Source: Reyranella sp.
GTDB lineage: Bacteria > Pseudomonadota > Alphaproteobacteria > Reyranellales > Reyranellaceae
DNA length: 64,000 nucleotides
Direction of reading: 5' to 3'
NCBI RefSeq assembly: GCF_017305915.1
Contig: NZ_JAFKJN010000005.1
Location: 248,001-312,000 of the forward strand
The position numbers were made by a program, and so were the translations under genes. Positions within the stretch are counted from its first letter, which is position 1. The number at the start of each line of letters is the position of its first letter. Below the pieces are notes generated by a model that saw only the letters and a list, made by a program, of their open reading frames with translations, was not told the DNA's origin and made no database searches. Of the stretch, positions 7,847 to 16,039 are shown piece by piece.

Positions 7847-8827
7847 GTGAAGCTTCTGTTTCTCTGGGTGGCCGGCGTGGTCGCCGTCGTCGCCGCCACG
7901 GCGGCCGCTCTCTATCTGCTGACGCCCTGGCCGCGCGCCCTGCTGTTGCGCCACGAGTTCGACGCGGCCGGCCGGGAGACGGTGCGCAAGCTGGCGCCGC
8001 ATGTTCCGCAGGACGTGACGGCGATCCTCGACCAGCGCTACGGAACGGACTATCGCGACCGGCTCGATGTCTTCCATCCGGCCGGCCCGCCGCGGCCGCG
8101 GCTCACGGTCGTGTGGATCCATGGCGGCGGCTGGGTGGCGGGCAGCAAGGATCACATCGCCCCCTACGCCCGTATCCTGGCCGCCAAGGGCTTCACGGTC
8201 GTCGCCATCGACTATGCGCTGGCGCCGGGCGCCACCTATCCGACCCCGGTGCAGCAGGTCAACCAAGCGCTCGGCTATCTGATGCAGGAGGCCGATCGCC
8301 TGCAGATCGATCCGTCGCGCATCGTGCTGGCCGGCGACTCGGCCGGGGCGCAGATCGCCCTGCAGCTGGCGACGTTCACCGCACAGCCGTCGTATGCGGA
8401 GCTGCTCCATATCGCGCCGGCCCTCGGCCGGGGCCAGCTGGCCGGCCTGCTGCTCTATTGCGGCATCTATCGAATGGAGCCGAAGGACGTCGACAACACG
8501 GTGCTGACCATCGAGTTCTGGGCCTACAGCGGCAGTCGCGATTTCCTGAACGACAAAGTCTTCGCGACGGCGTGGGTGATCGACCGCCTGAACGGCAACT
8601 TGCCGCCGGCTTTCATCTCGGTCGGCAGCAAGGACGACCTGCGGCGGCAGTCGATCGCCTTGGCGGACGCGCTGGAGAAGCAAGGCGTGCGGGTCGAGCG
8701 GCTGATCTTCCCGACCGACACCCAGCCGCCGCTCTTTCACGAGTACCAGTTCGACCTGGACCGGCCGGAAGCGCAGCAGGCGCTCGCCAAATCGGTCGCC
8801 TTCCTCGAGAGCCTGCAGCGGCGCTAG
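7847..8827 (+). CDS. Membrane-anchored alpha/beta hydrolase, HSL-like
   Basis: Probable esterase of the hormone-sensitive-lipase branch. GTG 7847 gives 326 aa beginning with a hydrophobic anchor or signal (KLLFLWVAGVVAVVAA). The oxyanion-hole motif WIHGGGW and the nucleophile motif GDSAGAQIA (GxSxG) are clear; GSKDDLRR supplies the likely acid and LFHEYQF the histidine. A TTG start at 7811 is possible but would overlap the divergent VOC gene's start. The N-terminal segment implies a cytoplasmic-membrane or periplasmic location. Confidence 0.85.
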   Translation: MKLLFLWVAGVVAVVAATAAALYLLTPWPRALLLRHEFDAAGRETVRKLAPHVPQDVTAILDQRYGTDYRDRLDVFHPAGPPRPRLTVVWIHGGGWVAGSKDHIAPYARILAAKGFTVVAIDYALAPGATYPTPVQQVNQALGYLMQEADRLQIDPSRIVLAGDSAGAQIALQLATFTAQPSYAELLHIAPALGRGQLAGLLLYCGIYRMEPKDVDNTVLTIEFWAYSGSRDFLNDKVFATAWVIDRLNGNLPPAFISVGSKDDLRRQSIALADALEKQGVRVERLIFPTDTQPPLFHEYQFDLDRPEAQQALAKSVAFLESLQRR

Positions 8828-8856
8828 CTGATGCCCTGGGCCGCGAGGATGCGGCG

Positions 8857-10146
8857 TCAGTCGTCCAGCGCGTCCTCGAGCGTGCGCAGGCCCGGGCGCT
8901 TGGCCGAGACCAGCACGGCCATGTTTCCGGGCTTGTGCTGGTTCTTCCACATCTTGGTGTGCGCCTTGGGGATGTCGGCCCAGTCGAACACCTCGCTCAT
9001 GCAGGGATCGATGCGGCGCTCGATGACGAGCTGGTTGGCCTGGCTGGCCTGCAGCAGGTTGGCGAAGTGGCTGCCCTGGATGCGCTTCTGGCGCATCCAC
9101 ACGAAGCGGGCGTCCATCGTCAGGTTGTAGCCGGTGGTGCCGGCGCAGAACACCACCATGCCGCCGCGCTTCACGATGAAGCACGACACCGGGAAGGTCT
9201 GCTCGCCGGGATGCTCGAACACGAAGTCGACGTCGTTGCCCTTGCCGGTGTGCTCCCAGATCGCGGCGCCGAACTTGCGGCACTTCTTCATGTACTCGGC
9301 ATAGCCCGCCTGGTCGTCGACGTCGGGCAGCTGGCCCCAGCAATCGAAGTCGTTGCGGTTGATGACGCCCTTGGCGCCGAGGCTCATCACGAAGTCCTTC
9401 TTCGACGGATCGGAGATCACGCCGATCGCGTTGGCGCCCGCGGTGGCGATGAGCTGCACCGCCATCGAGCCGATGCCGCCCGCGGCACCCCACACCAGCA
9501 CGTTGTGGCCCGGCCGCAGGATGTGCGGACGATGGCCGAACAGCATGCGGTAGGCCGTCGCCAGCGTCAGCGTGTAGGAGGCGCTCTCCTCCCACGTCAG
9601 ATGCTGCGCGCGCTTCATGAGCTGGCGCGCCTGCACCTTGCAGAACTGCGCGAACGAGCCGTCGGGAGTCTCGTAGCCCCAGATGCGCTGTGACGTGGAG
9701 AACATCGGATCGCCGCCGTTGCACTCCTCGTCGTCGCCGTCGTCCTGGTTACAGTGGATGACGACCTCGTCGCCGACCTTCCAGCGCTTCACCTTGGCGC
9801 CGATCGCCCAGACGATGCCCGAGGCATCGGAGCCGGCGATATGGAACGGCTGCTTGTGGACGTCGAACGGGCTGATCGGCAGGCCGAGGCCTGCCCAGAC
9901 GCCGTTGTAGTTGACGCCCGCGGCCATCACGAGGACCAGCACCTCGTCCTCGCCGATCGTATGGGTCGGCACGACCTCGAGCTGCATCGACTGCTCGGGC
10001 GGGCCGTGGCGATCGCGCCGGATCACCCAGGCGTACATGTTCTTGGGCACGTGGCCGAGCGGCGGGATCTCACCGACCTCGTAGAGATCCTTCACCGGCT
10101 GGCTGGCGGTGGGATGATTGCGAGCCGTCATGGCGACCACGGACAT
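8857..10146 (-). CDS. ccrA: Crotonyl-CoA carboxylase/reductase
   Basis: Catalyses NADPH-dependent reductive carboxylation of crotonyl-CoA to ethylmalonyl-CoA, the defining step of the ethylmalonyl-CoA pathway of acetyl-CoA assimilation. The 429-aa MDR protein carries CCR hallmarks: GVNYNGVWAGLGLPISPFD, the HCNQDDGDDEECNGGDPM insertion, IWGYETPDGSFAQFCK, the Rossmann motif VWGAAGGIGSMAVQL and FEHPGEQTFPVSCF. ATG 10146 is preceded by a strong AGGAGGAGG; the longer frame to 10272 has no such support. The gene stands alone and diverges from the flavin monooxygenase gene across 195 nt. Other ethylmalonyl-CoA pathway genes are not in the window. Confidence 0.95.
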   Translation of the reverse strand: MSVVAMTARNHPTASQPVKDLYEVGEIPPLGHVPKNMYAWVIRRDRHGPPEQSMQLEVVPTHTIGEDEVLVLVMAAGVNYNGVWAGLGLPISPFDVHKQPFHIAGSDASGIVWAIGAKVKRWKVGDEVVIHCNQDDGDDEECNGGDPMFSTSQRIWGYETPDGSFAQFCKVQARQLMKRAQHLTWEESASYTLTLATAYRMLFGHRPHILRPGHNVLVWGAAGGIGSMAVQLIATAGANAIGVISDPSKKDFVMSLGAKGVINRNDFDCWGQLPDVDDQAGYAEYMKKCRKFGAAIWEHTGKGNDVDFVFEHPGEQTFPVSCFIVKRGGMVVFCAGTTGYNLTMDARFVWMRQKRIQGSHFANLLQASQANQLVIERRIDPCMSEVFDWADIPKAHTKMWKNQHKPGNMAVLVSAKRPGLRTLEDALDD

Positions 10147-10275
10147 GAGTGGAAACCTCCTCCTGCAGCGCGACAAGCTATTGCTGCACGCGCGAAGTTG
10201 CAACGCACAAAATACGATTCCTGCACAGGAAGGTTCCTTGAACACAATATTATTGCGCGGAGCAAGAGTCACGTA

Positions 10276-10281
10276 TTGACA
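10276..10281 (+). promoter_or_regulatory. -35-like TTGACA upstream of the flavin monooxygenase gene
   Basis: A perfect TTGACA lies 61 nt before the start of the luciferase-like gene. The expected -10 position (around 10299-10305) falls inside the TAAACG palindrome and matches poorly, so the promoter assignment is tentative. Confidence 0.35.
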
Positions 10282-10293
10282 GAGGGTTAGAGG

Positions 10294-10307
10294 TAAACGA
10301 ACGTTTA
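10294..10307. promoter_or_regulatory. Candidate operator TAAACG-aa-CGTTTA
   Basis: A perfect 6-bp inverted repeat with a 2-nt spacer, lying where the -10 of the 10342 gene's promoter would be. AAAC...GTTT palindromes are typical of TetR-family operators, but no regulator gene is adjacent. Binding here would probably repress the monooxygenase-hydrolase operon. Confidence 0.5.
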
Positions 10308-10341
10308 TTCGCTACGGTCCGAGTCACCGGGAGGACGCGCA

Positions 10342-11616
10342 ATGAAGCTCATGTGGTTCCATCTGATGCCGTACACAGAGCTTCCGGACGACTTCAACAA
10401 GAAGCATCCGTCGGTGTGGGTCGACATCCATTCGTCGCTGTTCGACCCGCGCCGAGCGCACCACATGTACAACGACTTCATGGACGAGCTCGAATACGCC
10501 GCCGAATGCGGCTTCGACGCCATCTGCGTGAACGAGCACCATTCCAACGGCTACGGGCTGATGCCCTCGCCCAACCTGATCGCCTCGTCGCTGGCGCGCC
10601 GCACCACCGACACCGCGCTCTGCGTCATGGGCAACAGCCTCGCGCTCTACAATCCGCCGACGCGCGTCGCCGAAGAGTTCGCGATGATCGACTGCATCTC
10701 GGGCGGCCGGCTGATCGCCGGCTTCCCCGTCGGCTCGCCGATGGACACCTGCTACGCCTACGGCCAGAACCCGAGCCTGCTGCGCGAGCGCTACTACGAG
10801 GCGCACGACCTGGTGAAGCGCGCCTGGACCGAGAAGGACACCTTCGCCTTCTCCGGCCGCTTCAACCAGCAGCGCTACGTCAACATCTGGCCGCGGCCGA
10901 TCCAGAACGATCCGCATCCGCCGATCTGGATCCCGGGCGGCGGCTCGATCGAGACGTGGCGGTGGTGCGCCGAGATGGACTACGTCTACTGCTACCTCTC
11001 GTACTACGGCTACAAGGCCGGCCTCACCACGATGAACGGCTTCTGGAACGAGATGGCCAAGCTCGGCAAGGATCGCAATCCCTACCGCGCGGGCTTCCTG
11101 CAGTTCGTCGGCGTCGCCGAGTCACGCCAGCAGGCGCTCGACCTCTACAGCGAGCCGGCCGAGTACTTCTACGGCCGCTGCCTGCATGTCGATGCGCGTT
11201 TCGCGCTGCCGCCGGGCTACACCACCGAGGCGACGCAGCGCGCCGGCATCGAAGGCATGATGACCAAGGCGGCGAACCTCGCCAATCCCGCGACCAAGGC
11301 GGCGCTCAAGGCGACCAACATGAAGGACATCGTCGACGGCGGCTATGTCATCATCGGCTCGCCCGACGAGGTGATCGAGCAGATCCGCCATGTCGGCACC
11401 AGCCTCAATGTCGGCCATCTGATGCTGCTGCTGCAGTACGGCAACATGAGCAAGCAGACGACCCAGTACAACACGCGCCTCTTCGCCGAGAAGGTGATGC
11501 CGCACGTGAAAGACCTGTTCTCCGACTGGGAGGACAAGTGGTGGCCCAAGCCGATGGCCAGAGGCCAGCGCGCCGCCGTCCCCGCCTTCCGTCCGCAGAC
11601 CGTCGCCGCGGAGTAG
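10342..11616 (+). CDS. Luciferase-like (LLM class) flavin-dependent oxidoreductase
   Basis: A 424-aa bacterial-luciferase-fold enzyme that would use reduced FMN, supplied by a separate reductase, to oxygenate a substrate. Typical features are MKLMWFHLMPYTELP at the start, FDAICVNEHHSNGYGLMPSPN (NEHH motif of the family), and the DPHPPIWIPGGGSIET barrel segment. A good GGGAGG precedes ATG 10342. The alpha/beta hydrolase gene starts 3 nt after its stop; monooxygenase-hydrolase pairs commonly act in sequence, for example oxygenation followed by ester or C-C bond cleavage. Confidence 0.92.
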   Translation: MKLMWFHLMPYTELPDDFNKKHPSVWVDIHSSLFDPRRAHHMYNDFMDELEYAAECGFDAICVNEHHSNGYGLMPSPNLIASSLARRTTDTALCVMGNSLALYNPPTRVAEEFAMIDCISGGRLIAGFPVGSPMDTCYAYGQNPSLLRERYYEAHDLVKRAWTEKDTFAFSGRFNQQRYVNIWPRPIQNDPHPPIWIPGGGSIETWRWCAEMDYVYCYLSYYGYKAGLTTMNGFWNEMAKLGKDRNPYRAGFLQFVGVAESRQQALDLYSEPAEYFYGRCLHVDARFALPPGYTTEATQRAGIEGMMTKAANLANPATKAALKATNMKDIVDGGYVIIGSPDEVIEQIRHVGTSLNVGHLMLLLQYGNMSKQTTQYNTRLFAEKVMPHVKDLFSDWEDKWWPKPMARGQRAAVPAFRPQTVAAE

Positions 11617-11619
11617 ACC

Positions 11620-12402
11620 TTGTCAGAACCGCAGACGACCACCGTCGAGGTCAACGGCTTCCCCTGCCGCGTCTGGACCAAGGGCAGCGGCCCCAAGCTC
11701 GGCTTCCTGGCGGGCTTCGGCGGCCTGCCGCGCTGGGTGCCGTTCCTCGATGCGCTGGCGAAGTCGCGCACGGTGATCGTGCCGTCCCTGCCCGGCTATC
11801 CGGGCGGCGCCCAGGGCCACACCGCGCTCGACAGCCATCTCGACTGGCTGCTGGCGGTGCGCCAGATCGTCGACAAGACAGGCCTCGCCGGCGCCGACCT
11901 CGTGGGCGCCTCGGTCGGCGGCTCGTTCGCCGCCGAGATGGCGGCGCTCTTCCCGGGCCATGTCCGCAAGCTCGCCCTGATCGCGCCGTTCGGCCTGTTC
12001 GACGAGGCCGAGCCGGCCGCCGATCCGTGGGCGCAGCGCAAGGACAACGTTCCGGCCCTGATGTGCGCCGATCCGAAGCACTGGGAGGCGCTGGTGGCGC
12101 CGCCCGAGGGCGCCAACTCGATCGAATGGCCGATCGAGATGACGCGCGCCGCCGAGGCCGCCGCCCGCGCCTTCTGGCCGCTCGGCAACACCAAGCTGGA
12201 GAAGCGGCTGCCGTTGATCGAGGCGCCGACCCTGGTGCTGTGGGGCGAGGCCGACCGGGTGCTGCCGCCCAGCTATGCGAAAAAGTTCGCAGCCGGGATC
12301 GACGGCGCGACGCGGGTGCAAACCATCCCCAACGCCGGCCATCTCGCCTATCTCGACCAGCCGGAAGCGGTGGCCAAGGCCGTTTTGGGCCATCTCGGCT
12401 GA
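11620..12402 (+). CDS. Alpha/beta hydrolase
   Basis: A 260-aa alpha/beta-hydrolase-fold enzyme starting at TTG 11620, 3 nt after the monooxygenase stop; no ATG near the conserved N-terminus competes. The catalytic triad is the serine in VGASVGGSFA, the aspartate in LWGEADRVLPP and the histidine in NAGHLAYLDQPEAV, the last wording being typical of meta-cleavage-product hydrolases and related C-C hydrolases. Probably acts on the product of the upstream flavin monooxygenase. Confidence 0.9.
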   Translation: MSEPQTTTVEVNGFPCRVWTKGSGPKLGFLAGFGGLPRWVPFLDALAKSRTVIVPSLPGYPGGAQGHTALDSHLDWLLAVRQIVDKTGLAGADLVGASVGGSFAAEMAALFPGHVRKLALIAPFGLFDEAEPAADPWAQRKDNVPALMCADPKHWEALVAPPEGANSIEWPIEMTRAAEAAARAFWPLGNTKLEKRLPLIEAPTLVLWGEADRVLPPSYAKKFAAGIDGATRVQTIPNAGHLAYLDQPEAVAKAVLGHLG

Positions 12403-12487
12403 CGCCCGCAACTGGCGCCTTCATGGTTGCACCCGCGAGCCGGGGCGCTATTGTCCGGCGGCGTTCAAGGTTTCACGGGGGTAAGAC

Positions 12488-13075
12488 ATGACGATCCGCT
12501 CGATCGGCCGCTCGATTGGCACTTCGGTTCTCGCCGCGATGCTCGTCTCGGGCGCGAGCGTGGCGATGGCGCAGGGCCAGGTCCAGGCGGTGCCGCGCGC
12601 GGGCGTGTCCTTCACCAACAACGTCACGGTGAAGGCGTGGGTCGAATCGATCGACGCCGAGACTCGCACCGTGGTCTTCACCACGCCGGACGGCCGGCTG
12701 CTGAACGTCGCCGTCGGCGACGGCGTCAAGAACCTCGACCAGGTTCAGGAGAATGCCGAGGCCAACATCACCTACAACGAGGTGGTGACCCTGCTGAACC
12801 TGCGCCAGAAGGGCCCGGGCTCGCGCGAGGCGCGCAAGGAAGGCGGCAAGCCCGATTCGACCGACACCGACATCGGCCGCCTGACGATGACCGTGACCGC
12901 GGTCGACCTTGCCAACAACAAGGTATCGGTGATCGACGGCCGCGGCGGCCCGATCCGCACCTATGCCGCGACCTCGATCGCCAAGCAGGACATGCTGAAG
13001 AAGATCAAGGTCGGCGACGTGGTGATCGGGCTCTCGACGCCGCTGCTGGTGACGGCGATCGCGCCGGCCAGGTAG
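12488..13075 (+). CDS. Secreted protein of unknown function
   Basis: A 195-aa protein with a Sec signal peptide (SVLAAMLVSGASVAMAQ, cleavage after AMA at about residue 28). The mature part is beta-rich with two similar segments: KAWVESIDAETRTVVFTTPDGRL and MTVTAVDLANNKVSVIDGRGGPI, each a turn flanked by strands, suggesting two OB-like or barrel modules. A GGGGGTAAG ribosome-binding site precedes ATG 12488. I do not recognise a named family. Expected to be periplasmic. Confidence 0.8.
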   Translation: MTIRSIGRSIGTSVLAAMLVSGASVAMAQGQVQAVPRAGVSFTNNVTVKAWVESIDAETRTVVFTTPDGRLLNVAVGDGVKNLDQVQENAEANITYNEVVTLLNLRQKGPGSREARKEGGKPDSTDTDIGRLTMTVTAVDLANNKVSVIDGRGGPIRTYAATSIAKQDMLKKIKVGDVVIGLSTPLLVTAIAPAR

Positions 13076-13081
13076 TCTTCC

Positions 13082-13205
13082 TGCTGGGAGCGCGGCACTC
13101 CAGTGCCGCTCTTCCTCTTTTGGACCGCGCGCATCCTGCGCGCTCATGAGCGGGCTGGAAGCCGGCGGTCCAATTGAGCACCACTGGAGTGGTGCGCTCC
13201 CAGCC
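13082..13205. repeat. Nested inverted-repeat element with paired hairpins
   Basis: An outer pair (13084-13111 and 13174-13204) shares GCTGGGAGCGC and ...TCCAGT... in inverse orientation; each arm is itself a hairpin, GGCAC-tcca-GTGCC on the left and ACCAC-tcca-GTGGT on the right. An inner perfect 9-bp pair TTGGACCGC/GCGGTCCAA (13120-13128, 13165-13173) encloses a further GCGCGC hairpin. The element fills the gap between convergent genes and probably acts as a bidirectional terminator or is a palindromic repeat unit. Confidence 0.8.
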
Positions 13206-14162
13206 CTACTCCTTCAGGTTCACGGTCTTCCCGACCTCGATCCACTGGTTCACCAGGGCGACGGTCTGCGCCTGGTGCTGCTCGGGTGTGTTGGCGATCG
13301 GCTCGTAGCCGAACTCGGCGAGCTTCGTGGCGAGCGCCGGATCGCGCAGCACCTCGGCGATGGCGTCGCGCAGGACGCGTCGGATCTCGATCGGCGTGTT
13401 GAGCGGGGCGTGCATGCCCCAGACGCTGGTGACGTCGGCGCCGGCCAAGCCCGCTTCGGTGAAGGTCGGCACGTCGGGCAACGAGGGATCGCGGTGCGCG
13501 CCGGTGACGGCAATCGCCCGCACCTTGCCCGACTTCACGTAGGGCGCCGCCGAGTTGATGCCGCCGTACTGCATCGTCACATGGCCGCCCAGCAGCGCGT
13601 TCAGCGCCGGCCCCGAGCCCTTGAACGGCACGTGGAGGATCTTCACGCCGGCCTTGAGGTCCACCATGACACCGACCAGATGGGTCGAAGCGCCGATGCC
13701 GCCCGAGGCGAAGCTCAGCTCCTTGGTCTTGGCGAGCGCAATCAGTTCCTTGAGGTCCTTGGCCGGCACGTCGGGATGGACGATCAGGATCACCGGCCCT
13801 TGCGCCACCATGGTGACGGCGCTGAAATCCTTGAGCGTGTCGTAGGGCAGCGATTCGAGGATCGCCGGATTCTGGTAGAGCGCGTTGTCGGCCAGCAGGA
13901 CGGTGTTGCCGTCGGGCTTGGCCTTGCTGACGATTTGCGCGCCGACGACCGCCGAGGCATCCGGCTTGTTCTCGATCAGGATCGACACGCCGAGCTTCTT
14001 CTCCAGCCCCGGCTGCATCAGCCGGATCAGGTTGTCGGTGCCGCCGCCCGGCGCCCGCGGCACCACGACCCTGATCGTGTCCGAGGGATAGCCGGCGGCG
14101 CGGGCAGCGTTTGTTGCGGCGACGCCGGTCGCCGCGAGAAACAGCCTTCGTGTGAGCGTCAT
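13206..14162 (-). CDS. Bug-family (TctC-like) periplasmic solute-binding protein
   Basis: A 318-aa receptor with a signal peptide (TRRLFLAATGVAATNAARA). Family landmarks are IRVVVPRAPGGGTDNLIR, VSILIENKPDASAVVG, KPDGNTVLLAD, VPFKGSGPALNALLGG and LPDVPTFTEAGLAG. ATG 14162 lies 2 nt after the stop of the racemase-like gene, so the two are co-transcribed and the ligand may be an acid used by that enzyme. No membrane subunits of a tripartite transporter are nearby. Confidence 0.92.
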   Translation of the reverse strand: MTLTRRLFLAATGVAATNAARAAGYPSDTIRVVVPRAPGGGTDNLIRLMQPGLEKKLGVSILIENKPDASAVVGAQIVSKAKPDGNTVLLADNALYQNPAILESLPYDTLKDFSAVTMVAQGPVILIVHPDVPAKDLKELIALAKTKELSFASGGIGASTHLVGVMVDLKAGVKILHVPFKGSGPALNALLGGHVTMQYGGINSAAPYVKSGKVRAIAVTGAHRDPSLPDVPTFTEAGLAGADVTSVWGMHAPLNTPIEIRRVLRDAIAEVLRDPALATKLAEFGYEPIANTPEQHQAQTVALVNQWIEVGKTVNLKE

Positions 14163-14164
14163 GG

Positions 14165-15016
14165 TCAGAACACCTTCCGTCGCCGCCATTTCGCCGGACG
14201 TTCGCCGGGAAAGGCAAGGCCGCTGGCATCGACGCCGAGATCGACCAGCGATTTGGCGACACCCAGGGCGCAGCGATAGCCTTCGAGCACCGGCACGTCC
14301 CAGCCGATCTCGGCGAGCTTCTTCTGCAGCAGCGGCTGCATCCAGTAGGCAGCCGAGCAGCCCAGCACGATGACCTCGGCGCCATCCTCCTCGATCGCCG
14401 CGATCGATTCGGTGACCGCGGCATCGAGCATGCCGGACTGCGCGCCGTTCAACGCGCGATCGCGCTCGACCTCGATCGGCTTGTCGTTGGGGAAGTTGGG
14501 GCTGGGCAGCGGATAATTGATGTTGCGGATCGAGGCACAGCGGTCGGTCATGCGGTACTGCACCACCAGGTGGTACATCTGCATGTTGTGGGTCTCGCCG
14601 ATATCGACGATGCCGAACTTGTTGCCCAGCAGGCCCGCCATGTGCATCTGCGCATGCGCGCACGAGGTCACCGGGATGCGGTATTGCCGGCCGATCTCGC
14701 GCGATTCGAAGTAGCCCGGATCGCCGCCGCCCAGCAGCACGATGGCGTTGTACTTGCCGCTGGCACAGGCCTCGCGCACGACGGCCTGGCGGTTGTAGCC
14801 GACCGACATGAACTCCCACTTGCTCTGGACCGGCCAGTTGCCGTGCGTCGACGGCGCGCCGGGATGGAGGTCCCAGTCGATGCCCTCGAGGAAGGGCTTC
14901 ACGTCCTCGTAGTTATAGAGCTGCGATTCCTTCGCGCCGGAGAACGAGCGCAGCTTGAAATCGCTGCCGGGCGCCAGGCTGAAGGCGTTGATCAGCAGGA
15001 AGCGATATTTCGACAG
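14165..15016 (-). CDS. Aspartate/glutamate/hydantoin racemase-family protein, probable CTG start
   Basis: Cofactor-independent racemase or isomerase of the Asp/Glu racemase superfamily (relatives include hydantoin racemase and maleate isomerase). The two catalytic cysteines would be in VTSCAHAQM and VLGCSAAYW. Conserved coding continues upstream of the first GTG (14902) for 38 codons (SKYRFLLINAFSLAPGSD...), yet that stretch has no ATG, GTG or TTG; CTG 15016-15014, 5 nt after a strong GGGAGG (15027-15022), is the best start and gives 283 aa. Followed after 2 nt by a Bug receptor gene. The substrate is unknown. Confidence 0.82.
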   Translation of the reverse strand: MSKYRFLLINAFSLAPGSDFKLRSFSGAKESQLYNYEDVKPFLEGIDWDLHPGAPSTHGNWPVQSKWEFMSVGYNRQAVVREACASGKYNAIVLLGGGDPGYFESREIGRQYRIPVTSCAHAQMHMAGLLGNKFGIVDIGETHNMQMYHLVVQYRMTDRCASIRNINYPLPSPNFPNDKPIEVERDRALNGAQSGMLDAAVTESIAAIEEDGAEVIVLGCSAAYWMQPLLQKKLAEIGWDVPVLEGYRCALGVAKSLVDLGVDASGLAFPGERPAKWRRRKVF

Positions 15017-15082
15017 GGGTTCCTCCCTTCGGGCACAGTCAGCGAGAACTGTGCCGAAGGGAGCCGGCGTTGCAAACGACGA

Positions 15083-15364
15083 TCAGGCGACCGCGACGTC
15101 TTCCCAGAAGCCGATCCAGTGATCGACCGGCTTCATCTTCGCCTGCGGTGCCTCGTAGGACCACGCCGCGCGCGGGCTGGCGGTGCCGCCTTCGACCACG
15201 TCGTAGAACTGAACGCCGTGTGGGCACTTGAGGTCGTTGGCCGTCTTGGGCGCGATCTTCAGGAGGTTCATCTTCACCGCGTCGCGCGGGAAGTACACGT
15301 AACCGCCGACCTCGACGGTCTTGTCGCTCTCCGCGATGACCTTGCCTTGCCAGGTGGCTTTCAT
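15083..15364 (-). CDS. DUF427 family protein
   Basis: A 93-aa protein beginning MKATWQGKVIAES, with the DUF427 wording KTVEVGGYVYFPRDAVKM and C-terminal AWSYEAPQAKMKPVDHWIGF. DUF427 proteins are small beta-rich domains of unknown activity, sometimes tandem in longer proteins; this is a single copy. ATG 15364 with GGGGAG upstream is preferred to a GTG/ATG five codons earlier. It lies 66 nt upstream of the racemase-like gene on the same strand. Confidence 0.85.
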   Translation of the reverse strand: MKATWQGKVIAESDKTVEVGGYVYFPRDAVKMNLLKIAPKTANDLKCPHGVQFYDVVEGGTASPRAAWSYEAPQAKMKPVDHWIGFWEDVAVA

Positions 15365-15416
15365 GGGCGATCTCCCCAAATAGTTCGCCCATTAGGTGAG
15401 CACCGCAGGCCTGGTT

Positions 15417-16037
15417 TCAAGCGGCAATCTGCGGCTTGAAGCTCGGCTCGGTGGCCTTGGCGCTCGGGCGCGCCGTCATCTCGGCCGCCCAGCGGTTGCA
15501 GTTCGGCGCCTTGTCGGCGATCGCCTTGAGCTCCGGCACGTCCGGGAAATAGGCGTAGAGCGGGTAGAGATAGAGATCCGCCGCCGTCAGCTGCTCGCCC
15601 GCCAGGAAGCGATGCTTGCCGAGCTGGCGGTCGAAGATCGGCACGACCTCGACGGTCTTGGCCAGGTACTTCTGCGCCATCTCCGCCGGCACCGGCAGGA
15701 AGCCGGCGCGCGCCGCGAAGTAGCGCAGCGAGGCGTTGGCCAGCGAATCGGCCACCGCGCTCGCCCACTGGTCGCAGAGCGCCGCGGCGACCGCGTCGTC
15801 CGGCCACAGCCTGGGGCCCGGGAAGACGCGCTCGAGGTAACGCAGGATCGCGATCGATTCGTAGAGCGTCACGTCGCCGTGCGTGATCGCCGGAATCTTG
15901 GCGAACGGATTGAGCGGCCCGATGTTGTTGGGCATGGCGTCGACCATCTCGTAGTCGATGCCCTTCTCGTGGCAGGCCAGCCGCACCGTGCGGGTGAAGG
16001 TGCTGGGCGACAGCCCGTGGATCTTGAGCATGGCCAT
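15417..16037 (-). CDS. Glutathione S-transferase
   Basis: A 206-aa GST: thioredoxin-like N-terminal domain (LKIHGLSPSTFTRTVRLACHEKG, NPFAKIPAITHGDVTLYESIAILRYLE with the cis-proline and the glutathione-binding ES pair), then an all-helical C-terminal domain including FLAGEQLTAADLYLYPL (N-capping box). The family is used for conjugation of electrophiles. ATG 16037 is 7 nt from an AGGGAG; ATG 16043 overlaps the preceding stop as ATGA but would be too close to that site. Last gene of the ArsR operon. Confidence 0.92.
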   Translation of the reverse strand: MAMLKIHGLSPSTFTRTVRLACHEKGIDYEMVDAMPNNIGPLNPFAKIPAITHGDVTLYESIAILRYLERVFPGPRLWPDDAVAAALCDQWASAVADSLANASLRYFAARAGFLPVPAEMAQKYLAKTVEVVPIFDRQLGKHRFLAGEQLTAADLYLYPLYAYFPDVPELKAIADKAPNCNRWAAEMTARPSAKATEPSFKPQIAA

Positions 16038-16039
16038 GA

